A DNA stretch of 64,000 nt, taken from the NCBI GenBank assembly GCA_934045905.1, contig OW203763.1, forward strand, positions 46,865,494-46,929,493, written 5' to 3'. Under the pieces are notes generated by a model. That model did no database searches. It was given only the letters and a program-made list of their open reading frames with translations, and was not told the DNA's origin. Position 1 is the stretch's first letter. Each line of letters opens with the position of its first letter. Positions 12,101-22,440 of this stretch are shown here, piece by piece. This DNA is from Leuctra nigra. Its lineage: Eukaryota > Arthropoda > Insecta > Plecoptera > Leuctridae. A program made the translations under genes and the position numbers.

Positions 12101-15100
12101 CAAGCGACCGAGGTGAAGCAACATTGAGCAGGGTTAGTACTTGGAAGTCTGGGACACTAGTTGCTGCATTATGCAAGCGACCGAGGTGAAGCAACATTGA
12201 GCAGGGTTAGTACTTGGAAGTCTGGAACACTAGTTGCTGCATTATGCAAGCGACCGAGGTGAAGCAACATTGAGCAGGGTTAGTACTTGGAAGTCTGGAA
12301 CACTAGTTGCTGCATTATGCAAGCGACCGAGGTGAAGCAACATTGAGCAGGGTTAGTACTTGGAAGTCTGGAACACTAGTTGCTGCATTATGCAAGCGAC
12401 CGAGGTGAAGCAACATTGAGCAGGGTTAGTACTTGGAAGTCTGGAACACTAGTTGCTGCATTATGCAAGCGACCGAGGTGAAGCAACATTGAGCAGGGTT
12501 AGTACTTGGAAGTCTGGGACACTAGTTGCTGCATTATGCAAGCGACCGAGGTGAAGCAACATTGAGCAGGGTTAGTACTTGGAAGTCTGGAACACTAGTT
12601 GCTGCATTATGCAAGCGACCGAGGTGAAGCAACATTGAGCAGGGTTAGTACTTGGAAGTCTGGAACACTAGTTGCTGCATTATGCAAGCGACCGAGGTGA
12701 AGCAACATTGAGCAGGGTTAGTACTTGGAAGTCTGGGACACTAGTTGCTGCATTATGCAAGCGACCGAGGTGAAGCAACATTGAGCAGGGTTAGTACTTG
12801 GAAGTCTGGAACACTAGTTGCTGCATTATGCAAGCGACCGAGGTGAAGCAACATTGAGCAGGGTTAGTACTTGGAAGTCTGGAACACTAGTTGCTGCATT
12901 ATGCAAGCGACCGAGGTGAAGCAACATTGAGCAGGGTTAGTACTTGGAAGTCTGGGACACTAGTTGCTGCATTATGCAAGCGACCGAGGTGAAGCAACAT
13001 TGAGCAGGGTTAGTACTTGGAAGTCTGGGACACTAGTTGCTGCATTATGCAAGCGACCGAGGTGAAGCAACATTGAGCAGGGTTAGTACTTGGAAGTCTG
13101 GAACACTAGTTGCTGCATTATGCAAGCGACCGAGGTGAAGCAACATTGAGCAGGGTTAGTACTTGGAAGTCTGGAACACTAGTTGCTGCATTATGCAAGC
13201 GACCGAGGTGAAGCAACATTGAGCAGGGTTAGTACTTGGAAGTCTGGAACACTAGTTGCTGCATTATGCAAGCGACCGAGGTGAAGCAACATTGAGCAGG
13301 GTTAGTACTTGGAAGTCTGGAACACTAGTTGCTGCATTATGCAAGCGACCGAGGTGAAGCAACATTGAGCAGGGTTAGTACTTGGAAGTCTGGAACACTA
13401 GTTGCTGCATTATGCAAGCGACCGAGGTGAAGCAACATTGAGCAGGGTTAGTACTTGGAAGTCTGGAACACTAGTTGCTGCATTATGCAAGCGACCGAGG
13501 TGAAGCAACATTGAGCAGGGTTAGTACTTGGAAGTCTGGAACACTAGTTGCTGCAATATGCAAGCGACCGAGGTGAAGCAACATTGAGCAGGGTTAGTAC
13601 TTGGAAGTCTGGAACACTAGTTGCTGCATTTTGCAAGCGACCGAGGTGAAGCAACATTGAGCAGGGTTAGTACTTGGAAGTCTGGAACACTAGTTGCTGC
13701 ATTTTGCAAGCGACCGAGGTGAAGCAACATTGAGCAGGGTTAGTACTTGGAAGTCTGGAACACTAGTTGCTGCATTATGCAAGCGACCGAGGTGAATCAA
13801 CATTGAGCAGGGTTAGTACTTGGAAGTCTGGAACACTAGTTGCTGCATTATGCAAGCGACCGAGGTGAAGCAACATTGAGCAGGGTTAGTACTTGGAAGT
13901 CTGGGACACTAGTTGCTGCATTATGCAAGCGACCGAGGTGAAGCAACATTGAGCAGGGTTAGTACTTGGAAGTCTGGAACACTAGTTGCTGCATTATGCA
14001 AGCGACCGAGGTGAAGCAACATTGAGCAGGGTTAGTACTTGGAAGTCTGGAACACTAGTTGCTGCATTATGCAAGCGACCGAGGTGAAGCAACATTGAGC
14101 AGGGTTAGTACTTGGAAGTCTGGAACACTAGTTGCTGCATTATGCAAGCGACCGAGGTGAAGCAACATTGAGCAGGGTTAGTACTTGGAAGTCTGGGACA
14201 CTAGTTGCTGCATTATGCAAGCGACCGAGGTGAAGCAACATTGAGCAGGGTTAGTACTTGGAAGTCTGGGACACTAGTTGCTGCATTATGCAAGCGACCG
14301 AGGTGAAGCAACATTGAGCAGGGTTAGTACTTGGAAGTCTGGAACACTAGTTGCTGCATTATGCAAGCGACCAAGGTGAAGCAACATTGAGCAGGGTTAG
14401 TACTTGGAAGTCTGGAACACTAGTTGCTGCATTATGCAAGCAACCGAGGTGAAGCAACATTGAGCAGGGTTAGTACTTGGAAGTCTGGAACACTAGTTGC
14501 TGCATTATGCAAGCGACCGAGGTGAAGCAACATTGAGCAGGGTTAGTACTTGGAAGTCTGGGACACTAGTTGCTGCATTATGCAAGCGACCGAGGTGAAG
14601 CAACATTGAGCAGGGTTAGTACTTGGAAGTCTGGAACACTAGTTGCTGCATTATGCAAGCGACCGAGGTGAAGCAACATTGAGCAGGGTTAGTACTTGGA
14701 AGTCTGGAACACTAGTTGCTGCATTATGCAAGCGACCGAGGTGAAGCAACATTGAGCAGGGTTAGTACTTGGAAGTCTGGAACACTAGTTGCTGCATTAT
14801 GCAAGCGACCGAGGTGAAGCAACATTGAGCAGGGTTAGTACTTGGAAGTCTGGGACACTAGTTGCTGCATTATGCAAGCGACCGAGGTGAAGCAACATTG
14901 AGCAGGGTTAGTACTTGGAAGTCTGGAACACTAGTTGCTGCATTATGCAAGCGACCGAGGTGAAGCAACATTGAGCAGGGTTAGTACTTGGAAGTCTGGA
15001 ACACTAGTTGCTGCATTATGCAAGCGACCGAGGTGAAGCAACATTGAGCAGGGTTAGTACTTGGAAGTCTGGGACACTAGTTGCTGCATTATGCAAGCGA

Positions 15101-17508
15101 CCGAGGTGAAGCAACATTGAGCAGGGTTAGTACTTGGAAGTCTGGAACACTAGTTGCTGCATTATGCAAGCGACCGAGGTGAAGCAACATTGAGCAGGGT
15201 TAGTACTTGGAAGTCTGGAACACTAGTTGCTGCATTATGCAAGCGACCGAGGTGAAGCAACATTGAGCAGGGTTAGTACTTGGAAGTCTGGAACACTAGT
15301 TGCTGCATTATGCAAGCGACCGAGGTGAAGCAACATTGAGCAGGGTTAGTACTTGGAAGTCTGGGACACTAGTTGCTGCATTATGCAAGCGACCGAGGTG
15401 AAGCAACATTGAGCAGGGTTAGTACTTGGAAGTCTGGAACACTAGTTGCTGCATTATGCAAGCGACCGAGGTGAAGCAACATTGAGCAGGGTTAGTACTT
15501 GGAAGTCTGGAACACTAGTTGCTGCATTATGCAAGCGACCGAGGTGAAGCAACATTGAGCAGGGTTAGTACTTGGAAGTCTGGGACACTAGTTGCTGCAT
15601 TATGCAAGCGACCGAGGTGAAGCAACATTGAGCAGGGTTAGTACTTGGAAGTCTGGAACACTAGTTGCTGCATTATGCAAGCGACCGAGGTGAAGCAACA
15701 TTGAGCAGGGTTAGTACTTGGAAGTCTGGAACACTAGTTGCTGCATTATGCAAGCGACCGAGGTGAAGCAACATTGAGCAGGGTTAGTACTTGGAAGTCT
15801 GGGACACTAGTTGCTGCATTATGCAAGCGACCGAGGTGAAGCAACATTGAGCAGGGTTAGTACTTGGAAGTCTGGAACACTAGTTGCTGCATTATGCAAG
15901 CGACCGAGGTGAAGCAACATTGAGCAGGGTTAGTACTTGGAAGTCTGGGACACTAGTTGCTGCATTATGCAAGCAACCGAGGTGAAGCAACATTGAGCAG
16001 GGTTAGTACTTGGAAGTCTGGAACACTAGTTGCTGCATTATGCAAGCGACCGAGGTGAAGCAACATTGAGCAGGGTTAGTACTTGGAAGTCTGGAACACT
16101 AGTTGCTGCATTATGCAAGCGACCGAGGTGAAGCAACATTGAGCAGGGTTAGTACTTGGAAGTCTGGAACACTAGTTGCTGCATTATGCAAGCGACCAAG
16201 GTGAAGCAACATTGAGCAGGGTTAGTACTTGGAAGTCTGGGACACTAGTTGCTGCATTATGCAAGCGACCGAGGTGAATCAACATTGAGCAGGGTTAGTA
16301 CTTGGAAGTCTGGAACACTAGTTGCTGCATTATGCAAGCGACCGAGGTGAAGCAACATTGAGCAGGGTTAGTACTTGGAAGTCTGGAACACTAGTTGCTG
16401 CAATATGCAAGCGACCGAGGTGAAGCAACATTGAGCAGGGTTAGTACTTGGAAGTCTGGAACACTAGTTGCTGCATTATGCAAGCGACCGAGGTGAAGCA
16501 ACATTGAGCAGGGTTAGTACTTGGAAGTCTGGAACACTAGTTGCTGCATTATGCAAGCGACCGAGGTGAAGCAACATTGAGCAGGGTTAGTACTTGGAAG
16601 TCTGGAACACTAGTTGCTGCATTATGCAAGCGACCGAGGTGAAGCAACATTGAGCAGGGTTAGTACTTGGAAGTCTGGGACACTAGTTGCTGCATTATGC
16701 AAGCGACCGAGGTGAAGCAACATTGAGCAGGGTTAGTACTTGGAAGTCTGGAACACTAGTTGCTGCATTATGCAAGCGACCGAGGTGAAGCAACATTGAG
16801 CAGGGTTAGTACTTGGAAGTCTGGAACACTAGTTGCTGCATTATGCAAGCGACCGAGGTGAAGCAACATTGAGCAGGGTTAGTACTTGGAAGTCTGGGAC
16901 ACTAGTTGCTGCATTATGCAAGCGACCGAGGTGAAGCAACATTGAGCAGGGTTAGTACTTGGAAGTCTGGAACACTAGTTGCTGCATTATGCAAGCGACC
17001 GAGGTGAAGCAACATTGAGCAGGGTTAGTACTTGGAAGTCTGGGACACTAGTTGCTGCATTATGCAAGCGACCGAGGTGAAGCAACATTGAGCAGGGTTA
17101 GTACTTGGAAGTCTGGAACACTAGTTGCTGCATTATGCAAGCGACCGAGGTGAAGCAACATTGAGCAGGGTTAGTACTTCGAAGTCTGGAACACTAGTTG
17201 CTGCATTATGCAAGCGACCGAGGTGAAGCAACATTGAGCAGGGTTAGTACTTGGAAGTCTGGAACACTAGTTGCTGCATTATGCAAGCGACCGAGGAGTG
17301 GGAACATTCTTAACACTAGTGGAGCCTGACTTTGTTGAGGACGTGGAAGTAATATTATGTTGTGTTTCTCCCACAGAGTCTGGGCAGACAAAGAGAGGCC
17401 GTCGATCACCGTTTGGCCGCCCTCAGTTCCGGCCAAGGACAATCTTTCCTCGCCCGACAACGTCAGGCAACAAACCGAAGAGTGATTCATAATTTTGAGT
17501 CGAGATAA
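1..17508 (+). CDS. hook: hook, 3' part of gene (microtubule/dynein-adaptor coiled-coil protein), six exons
   Basis: Exons read as 1-143, 228-368, 742-929, 4552-4760, 10537-10608 and 17377-17508 (885 nt, 294 aa plus stop TAA). The frame stays open across every junction. The protein is almost all coiled coil: REKLIRLQHENKML near the start, then ESNQRVLELESQVEELQ and KYIEKAKSVIKSLDPK. It ends in the Hook-family C-terminus, STAFYTL-SLGRQREAVDHRLAAL followed by GQSFLARQRQAT. Known of the family: Hook proteins link cargo (endosomes in Drosophila) to dynein and microtubules through an N-terminal calponin-like domain, a central coiled coil and a cargo-binding tail. The N-terminal domain and early coiled coil lie upstream of the window. 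Oddities: intron 5 appears to use a GC donor (GCAAGT) and contains a 6.2-kb satellite, and the donor of exon 4 is not a clean GT. Family assignment is secure; the exon 4 end is provisional. Confidence 0.9.
228..368 (+). CDS. hook: hook exon b
   Basis: Acceptor ATTCCAG ends at 227 and donor GTAAGC starts at 369. It encodes KLIRLQHENKMLRLNQ and then TMLDNTTQLVNQLRLEN, a conserved Hook coiled-coil block. It joins exons a and c in phase 2. Confidence 0.88.
742..929 (+). CDS. hook: hook exon c
   Basis: Acceptor TCCGCAG ends at 741 and donor GTGAGT starts at 930. It encodes ESNQRVLELESQVEELQ, a Gly-rich break (EEGGGAG), then RQRITDLQTQLATVQGENE. GC content is visibly higher than in the flanking introns, as expected of an exon. 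Confidence 0.88.
1507..2756. repeat. outer inverted repeat enclosing the CCGGGTGGC element
   Basis: AGAGACTAGACCTACACTTC at 1507 is mirrored by the reverse complement ending about 2754, each followed inward by a C/G-rich run. The flanks are AATTAA on the left and TTAAG on the right, hinting at a TTAA-like target. This looks like an older foldback element that later received the 0.8-kb one. Confidence 0.5.
1773..2571. mobile_element. foldback MITE, about 0.8 kb, termini CCGGGTGGC
   Basis: The left end CCGGGTGGCGCAAAAA is answered by the reverse complement of the right end, CCGGGTGGCACAAAAA. Similarity continues inward for about 200 bases, including the shared words CATACTAAGGTTTAAT and TCGATTATACGGAGCTC. 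There is no transposase frame. Both flanks start with TATGTATTTA, which may be a diverged target duplication or chance AT-richness. Superfamily unknown. Confidence 0.65.
4552..4760 (+). CDS. hook: hook exon d
   Basis: Acceptor TCTTCTAG ends at 4551. It encodes QKLVSLQDTLRRKEAELEAV, RYQKYIEKAKSVIKSLDPK and EVAILKSQLSENHKRLADME, matching the distal Hook coiled coil. The next exon joins in phase 0 if this exon ends at GAG (4760), but the following bases are GCCAGT, not GT. A GT four bases later (4765) would give phase 1 and would not fit the next exon directly. Either a GC donor or an undetected small exon in the repeat-filled intron is needed. Confidence 0.8.
4914..6558. mobile_element. foldback element with about 115-bp inverted arms, hook intron 4
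   Basis: The left arm, about 4914-5030, contains GAATTCCAGCTCAG, TTGATTATATGGTCACAC and TGATAACTCCA. It is repeated in reverse complement at about 6440-6558. The interior carries a separate hAT-type MITE (5242-6056). No coding capacity was seen. The exact ends are uncertain. Confidence 0.55.
5242..6056. mobile_element. hAT-type MITE, 815 bp, TSD CGATTTTT
   Basis: It starts CAGTGTTGAGTA and ends TACTCAACACTG, perfect 12-bp terminal inverted repeats of hAT style. The identical 8-bp sequence CGATTTTT flanks it at 5234-5241 and 6057-6064. Subterminal regions are built from repeated AAGTTACTT / GGAACTT words. There is no transposase frame, so it is non-autonomous. The perfect 8-bp duplication makes the call firm. 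Confidence 0.85.
6570..6792. mobile_element. small foldback MITE, second copy at the right window edge
   Basis: TTTTAACCATAATTAGATAA at the left and its mirror TAATCATGATTAAAATTTGA at the right form inverted arms of about 60 bases around AGACAAACTTAG and CTAAGTTTGTC. The same arms recur at about 63,805-64,000 in opposite orientation, cut by the window end. Confidence 0.6.
6881..9779. mobile_element. 2.9-kb foldback transposon, about 670-bp arms, TSD CAAT
   Basis: The left terminus GGGTCGTTCCACGG is mirrored by CCGTGGAACGACCC at the right. The arms, 6881 to about 7553 and about 9107-9779, are near-identical inverted copies, so both carry the same small meaningless open frame. CAAT flanks each side (6877-6880, 9780-9783). 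The flanking sequence occurs uninterrupted near 63.72 kb with CGAT at the junction, which is an empty-site paralogue. The central 1.55 kb is single-copy here and has no recognisable transposase. A 4-bp duplication does not by itself identify the superfamily. Confidence 0.8.
9784..10536 (+). other. remainder of hook intron 4
   Basis: 9784 to about 9905 is the other half of the interspersed repeat split by the 2.9-kb foldback, matching 63,590-63,715 in reverse. From 9906 to 10,536 there is AT-rich intron with no recognisable feature except a lone GTGACGTCAC word near 10,144. Confidence 0.55.
10537..10608 (+). CDS. hook: hook exon e
   Basis: Acceptor TTTTGTTTCAG ends at 10536. The 24 codons read EEKEQNKILKEREEHLISTAFYTL, corresponding to the Hook segment just before the conserved tail (human paralogues have SAWYNMG here). 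The exon ends in CTG followed by GCAAGTATTT, a canonical GC-type donor. Its phase 0 matches the last exon. Confidence 0.82.
10609..11087 (+). other. hook intron 5 before the satellite
   Basis: Ordinary AT-rich intron following a GC-type donor. No gene or repeat boundary was recognised. At 11,084 the sequence enters the satellite through a CACCGAGGTGAAGC word. Confidence 0.5.
11088..17292. repeat. 73-bp satellite, 85 units, hook intron 5
   Basis: The unit begins GAGGTGAAGCAACATTGAGC and includes CACTAGTTGCTGCATTATGC. The phase mark GAGG is at 11088, 11161, 11234, 14227 and 17293, so the array is exactly 85 x 73 bases with no net indel. Units differ only by point changes. The commonest is GGAACAC versus GGGACAC, with about 22 units of the G type spaced mostly 3-5 units apart. 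Rarer variants are TGAATCAAC, CCAAGG, CAACCGAGG, CAATATGC and CATTTTGC. Not CRISPR: there are no unique spacers. Confidence 0.97.
17377..17508 (+). CDS. hook: hook terminal exon
   Basis: Polypyrimidine stretch and CCCACAG end at 17376. The 44 codons include SLGRQREAVDHRLAAL, GQSFLARQRQAT and a stop TAA at 17506-17508. GQSFLARQRQAT is the strongly conserved Hook C-terminus. The exon starts only about 80 bases after the end of the 73-bp satellite. Confidence 0.9.
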   Translation, partial: SLGRQREAVDHRLAALSSGQGQSFLARQRQATNRRVIHNFESR

Positions 17509-20500
17509 GGTCGGCTTATATTTTATTTTGTTATTTTGTTAAATTATTAATATTATATCTAATGATTGGCTAAACCATTTACATTTATGAACAGAATATT
17601 GTTACATTATTATGAAAAAAATTGTGCTAAAGCTGTGATGTCTTCTTAGTACATCCTTCATCATGTCAATTTCTAATTGCATTGATACGTACACTTCATA
17701 AATATTTTGATGTTTTTATATCTGATAAACATGAATGGGGAAAATAATTGAAACTAGCATCTTCCAGCAGAACATTAAAGTTAAAGTATAAAGATCATAA
17801 AATAAAGTATTACAAATAAATTGACTTTCAGAGAAATATACATTCACCACCATAATGTTTCAGAAGTTGCTGGTTTGCTTTAAGTTTTCCTCTTTAAAGT
17901 GTTTCACTGCCTATTGGCAAATGTTCCCCAGTAATATTATTTACATGTAAACAAAACTATGGAGTGAGCAAATGTTGGTTTATTTAACATTTTATTGACT
18001 ACACCTCTACTTATTCTCTGCAATTTTAATGTGGAGTGTTAGACTGTAGACTAGATATAATAATAACTAGTACCTAAAAAGTAAGAATGTAGTTTAGGTA
18101 TGCACTGGATTTGTTTAAGGTAAGCCACATTTTGAATGTAGTTTAACTTTATTTTTACGTACAAATCACAACATTGGGCAATAATGCAACACATTTAATA
18201 ATTAGGTTATATCGTATTATTAGTAACTAAATATTAGCAATTCAAATTTCTATTAAGTATGTTATGGAATTTTAATTGTATATAATTCTAAATACATTGA
18301 GACTTGCATGTAAATCCCAAAAAGCAATCTTGTGTTCATCAGATTTGAAATAGTTTTATTCCAAATCTAGAAGTTAATAAAATGTAGGTATATAGTTCGT
18401 AATCAATCACTAATATGTAACAGAAGTAATAAATCTTAGTTCTATTTGCTTTTGTTACATTTTGAGCTCATGTGGTGTAATAGTTTTGAACCAGAATGCA
18501 AACTAACTAGCTGCTAAACGATTTGGGCCAATGAAATAAACTGTTTTGAAAATCCGTCAAATATAATATATGTGGTTTGTTGAATAAGTATTTCAAATGC
18601 ATATGTAGTAGAGGCATAAAGGCCAGCTAATGTGGCCTTTTGCTCGTTTTATTCAGGTCATTTAGGTGCTAAATATGGTTGAGAATACCATTATTATGAC
18701 TATGTATAAAAGTCCATTATAATTATTATACATTTTAAATTCATATGTGCGTTGAGGCTATCAAAGCTATAATATTAGTTGTTCTAGCACTTACATTTAG
18801 TTTTTGCTATCAGTTCCATTTTGTTTTGTAGTGCTAATCAGATTAACTCGGTCAAGTCTGACGTATTGTAGGTATATTGTGGCATGATGTCTGACATGGA
18901 ATAAACTGCATTGACTGGTCCTTTCAATAATAATTGTCTTTTTTGCAATATTAATCCTGCCATGTAAAATTGCTCTATTCACGCTATCAGAAAGTTGACA
19001 AATACACTGATATTTCTGCTAACTTGCTATTTATTTCTCTTTAGGACAAAACTCCTCCTATAGGCTAATTGTAACAGCTTTTGCGTTATCAATTGATTAT
19101 ATTGTTTTAAAAGCTAGAGCTTGAATCTTAGGGCTAAGTTGGTACCCCGTACATGTAATGTAAGATTTATTTATGATAAAAAGTGCATAATTACAAATTA
19201 AAAATAGTAAATACCTAGGTAAGTAGGTACCCGAAGAATACTATAAAATAAAATTAAGTAGGTATAATTTAAAATGTGCACTTGCAGACTGCATTAGCCA
19301 AGAGCACGACGAACCAGGGCGTATTCAGGGGTGAGGGGGGGCCGAGGAGACCATGCCCCCCCCCCCCCCCCCCCCGAAATCAGGGTTTCATCTAAGAAAA
19401 TAAGCACATTTAAAATAATATGTGAAAAAAAAACTGATCAGATCAAAGTCAAAAACATTCCAAAATAGTTAAAATTGAGTTAAAATTCAAAAACAATTCA
19501 ATTTTTTAGATAATTTGTAATTTATAATTTCCCAAAATAGCTATACACTGCGATTCAAAATTGCACCTTAATGAATGACCTTGATCCAAATTTTCTCGGG
19601 GGCTGCGCCCCCGATCCCCTGTCTTCGGCTGTGATTTTTAAAAATATTAGTGATGTCCGGCCCCCCCCCCCCCCCGAAATTTTATCCTGGATACGACCTT
19701 GACGACGAAGTATGTTTGTTGCGCTCAGAACAGGTCCCTTGGTTCCTCTTCATCTATAGTCTATAATGGACATTGGACAGAACGTTTCTTATGAAGGTAC
19801 ATTATGCCAAACTAAAAACGGTATTCGAAAGAAACGGATTGACTGAAAAAGCTGATGATGGCATCATCCGATGAAGTCTGTGTTCACTCGTTATCTAACT
19901 CTAGTAGATGGTCTCTGTTTCATTGATAATAACAAGGATTGATTATCAAGGATCCTGATCCAGCAGCCAATCCGTTTCGTTCAAATACCTACCGTTTTTA
20001 GTTGTGCCACCTGTACCTACAGGTCGAAGCATAGCTTTTGGTTCCAGGAGAGCTGAGAAACAAGTAGGTCTGCCTTCGTTAATCGTGACACGTTCAGTGT
20101 TGAAAGGGATTACTTCTCTATTTTATTTGCAGTGGACAGCTTCATGATATTCAAAGAGTAGGTATAACTGAAATTCTGGGAAATTGACTTCCAGCCTTCT
20201 GCTTCTAAGCTGCAGAAATCACGTCTCGAGTTCAAGTCTTGATGAAACGTTTTAAAACATAAATAAAACTTATTCGTATGACACAACTAGGGTTCCAAAA
20301 TCTCCGAACCAAAAAATCTTGAGGAAAAAACCGTTTTTTCCGTTTTATCCGGGAAAAAGCGGACATTTTGGGAAAAAAATATTTTAGTGCATATATTTCG
20401 CATTTTATTGGTTTGTTACCTATGACCAATTAGCATATGTTTCGGCACTGTGCAAAAGAACCATTTTCACCAAAGGTTTTCACCCCAAATTTGATTTGTA

Positions 20501-20680
20501 TTAAGTTTTTCCATACTGAAATAAAATGCAAAAAGCCGTTGAGTTGATGTTTTCAAAATCTCCCACCTTTTGCAAAGCAGTGAGAGTGTCCTCTCTCTTA
20601 CAAATTCTATCCTCCTCTTAAAGGATCTACAGCCATATTCATGTATTATTTTCTAAGTGTACAATATGATCTCATTCATA
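17509..20680. other. hook 3' flank and intergenic repeats
   Basis: 17,509 to about 17,830 is the probable 3' UTR. After that the DNA is AT-rich with no gene recognised up to 19.3 kb. 19,310-19,690 is a repeat fragment with two poly-C runs each followed by CGAAAT (near 19,360 and 19,665) and a GGGGGCTGCGCCCCC palindrome. Around 19,795-20,025 a loose inverted repeat centres on AACTAAAAACGGTA. Confidence 0.5.
17801..17820 (+). promoter_or_regulatory. candidate hook poly(A) signals
   Basis: Two AATAAA hexamers lie about 300 bases after the hook stop (17801-17806 and 17815-17820). This is a plausible 3' UTR length. No transcript evidence is available from sequence alone. Confidence 0.4.
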
Positions 20681-20689
20681 TAATGAATG

Positions 20690-22440
20690 AGAGTGATCCG
20701 AGCAGCATGGGAACAGAAGATAATTCCAGTTGATTGGGAAAAGGGGATTATTGTTCCCAGTGGCGTGCAGAACGCCCAAAACAGTCGGCGCATTTCGGTC
20801 TAAATGGACCCACCCACCCCTCCCAGGCACTAAACTTAACCTGTCAAGCGATTTCATGTTAGTCTGACTGTGATCCTTCAAACCACCTTCAGCACCACCA
20901 CCCAGGTCAGGTACCCACCCACCTACCCCCAAAAATACTGGCGCATTTGCGCCAAATTTACATAGGTCAGCACGCCACTGATTGTTCCCCTTTTCAAGGT
21001 GGGTGACCGTATAGGAAATGTAGTAATTACAGGTGGTGACATTACTCTGTCAGTGTGCGAAGTTGTTTGAGAAGATAGTGGAACGGAGATTGAAGAATTA
21101 TGTGGAAGAGGGGTTGCGAGAAGAACAGTATCATATATGGATTTCGGAGAGGGTGATCGACAATATACGCAATTTTCACAGTGCGACAGATGATGAAGCA
21201 GCAGTGGGAGAGGGGGGTAGGAAATGCATATGGCTTTCTTGGACTTGGAGAAGGCGTATGACAGGTTGCCAAGGGAAATAGTTTGGGAGTGTTTGGTAAA
21301 GAGATGAGGGCGCTTGGTTGAGCGGATCAAATGTATGCATCAGAACAGTGTGAGTTGTGTGCAGTCGGGAGTGGGAAGATCGGAATGGTTTAGTATTAGT
21401 GACTGAAGGGCTTCGGCAAGGGAGTGAGTTGTCACCAACACTGTTCATCATAGTAATGGACGAGTTGCTGAAGAAAGTAAAGGCTAAATGAGGGGTTCGA
21501 TACTCAAACGTTGATTTATGTGGATGATGTGGTGGTGTGGGGAGAAACTATAGGGACGAAGTTCAGTTAAAGATTAATAAGTGGAGTGAAGAGACGGAGA
21601 AGATGGGTTTGAGAATAAGCGAAGAGAAGAGCTAAGTAATGTCCATGGAAAGAAAGAAGTTCAAACACGGTCATGCTAGGATCAAGCTTGGAGAGGGATG
21701 GTTGAAGGAGGTGGAAGAGTTTAAGTATCTGGGCAGCCTGCTCACCAACAAGGCTAAAGTAGACAGAGAAATACAAGAAATAAGAAAGAAAGCAGAGGCA
21801 TTTTATCAAGTAGTGAGGAAGTTGCTGTGGAATGAGAAGTTACCACAAGTCTGCACGATCATTATGTACCTACAGGATGTATTTCCTGCCAATTCTAACA
21901 TACGGGGCAGTGACGTGGTCACTGGTCAGCAGGTGGAAAGGAAATGAACCAGCTACAGGCAGCTGAGATGAAGTTTTTGAGGAAGTGAAGGGGGTGACAA
22001 GAATTGGATAGGATCCGAAGTAGGAAGATAAGAAGAGAGCTGGAGGTTGAAAGATTGGTGTTCAAGCTGGGAAGAGAGAGGCTTAGGTGGTTCGGCCACA
22101 TGAAGAGGATGGGAACCGATAAGAGTGCCAAGGCGGGTGTTTGAATCGGCTACAGTGGGAACACGGAGAGTGGGACGACCAAGAGACAGGTGGATTGGAC
22201 TGATCAAGGAGGATGTGCTGGAGAGAGGAGGAAGGTGGAGTGAGTTGGAGGCTGAGAGACAGTGGGAGGACAGAACACGGTGGAAGAAATTTGTGGAACA
22301 ATTAGAAGTGGAAGAAGAAGAGGAGGAAACGCCAGGCGTGGCCAGCCGGTTTCCAGGAGTCCTGCGGCCCTAGTGTTGGTGGGAATACCCACCCCTGACC
22401 CATAAAATTGGAACCAAGGATGGATTATTATTATTATCAT
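20690..22440 (+). pseudogene. decayed LINE reverse transcriptase (endonuclease-RT type)
   Basis: Fragments in several frames together read as a non-LTR RT. They are IPVDWEKGIIVP (interrupted), then LFKVGDR, LFEKIVERRLKNYVEEGL, AFLDLEKAYDRLPRE, LSPTLFIIVMDELLKK, LIYVDDVVVWGE and FKYLGSLLTNKAKVDREI. The tail is GRPRDRWIGLIKEDVLERGG. The order of motifs A, B, C and E is intact, but frameshifts and stops are frequent, so it is dead. The 3' end runs into ATTATTATTATCATCAT near 22,425. The clade (RTE-like or Jockey-like) cannot be settled by eye. It is unrelated to the Dong-type elements further on. Confidence 0.75.
20758..20980. mobile_element. hAT-type MITE in the LINE relic, TSD ATTGTTCC
   Basis: It starts CAGTGGCGTGC and ends GCACGCCACTG, with the identical octamer ATTGTTCC on both sides (20750-20757, 20981-20988). 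Removing it rejoins the LINE reading ...GIIVP-LFKVGDR, confirming insertion into an existing LINE copy. It is 223 bp and non-coding. Confidence 0.88.

Noticed and set aside
11088..17292. CRISPR-like array
   Set aside because: The units are contiguous and identical with no unique spacers, inside an insect gene intron. It is a satellite.
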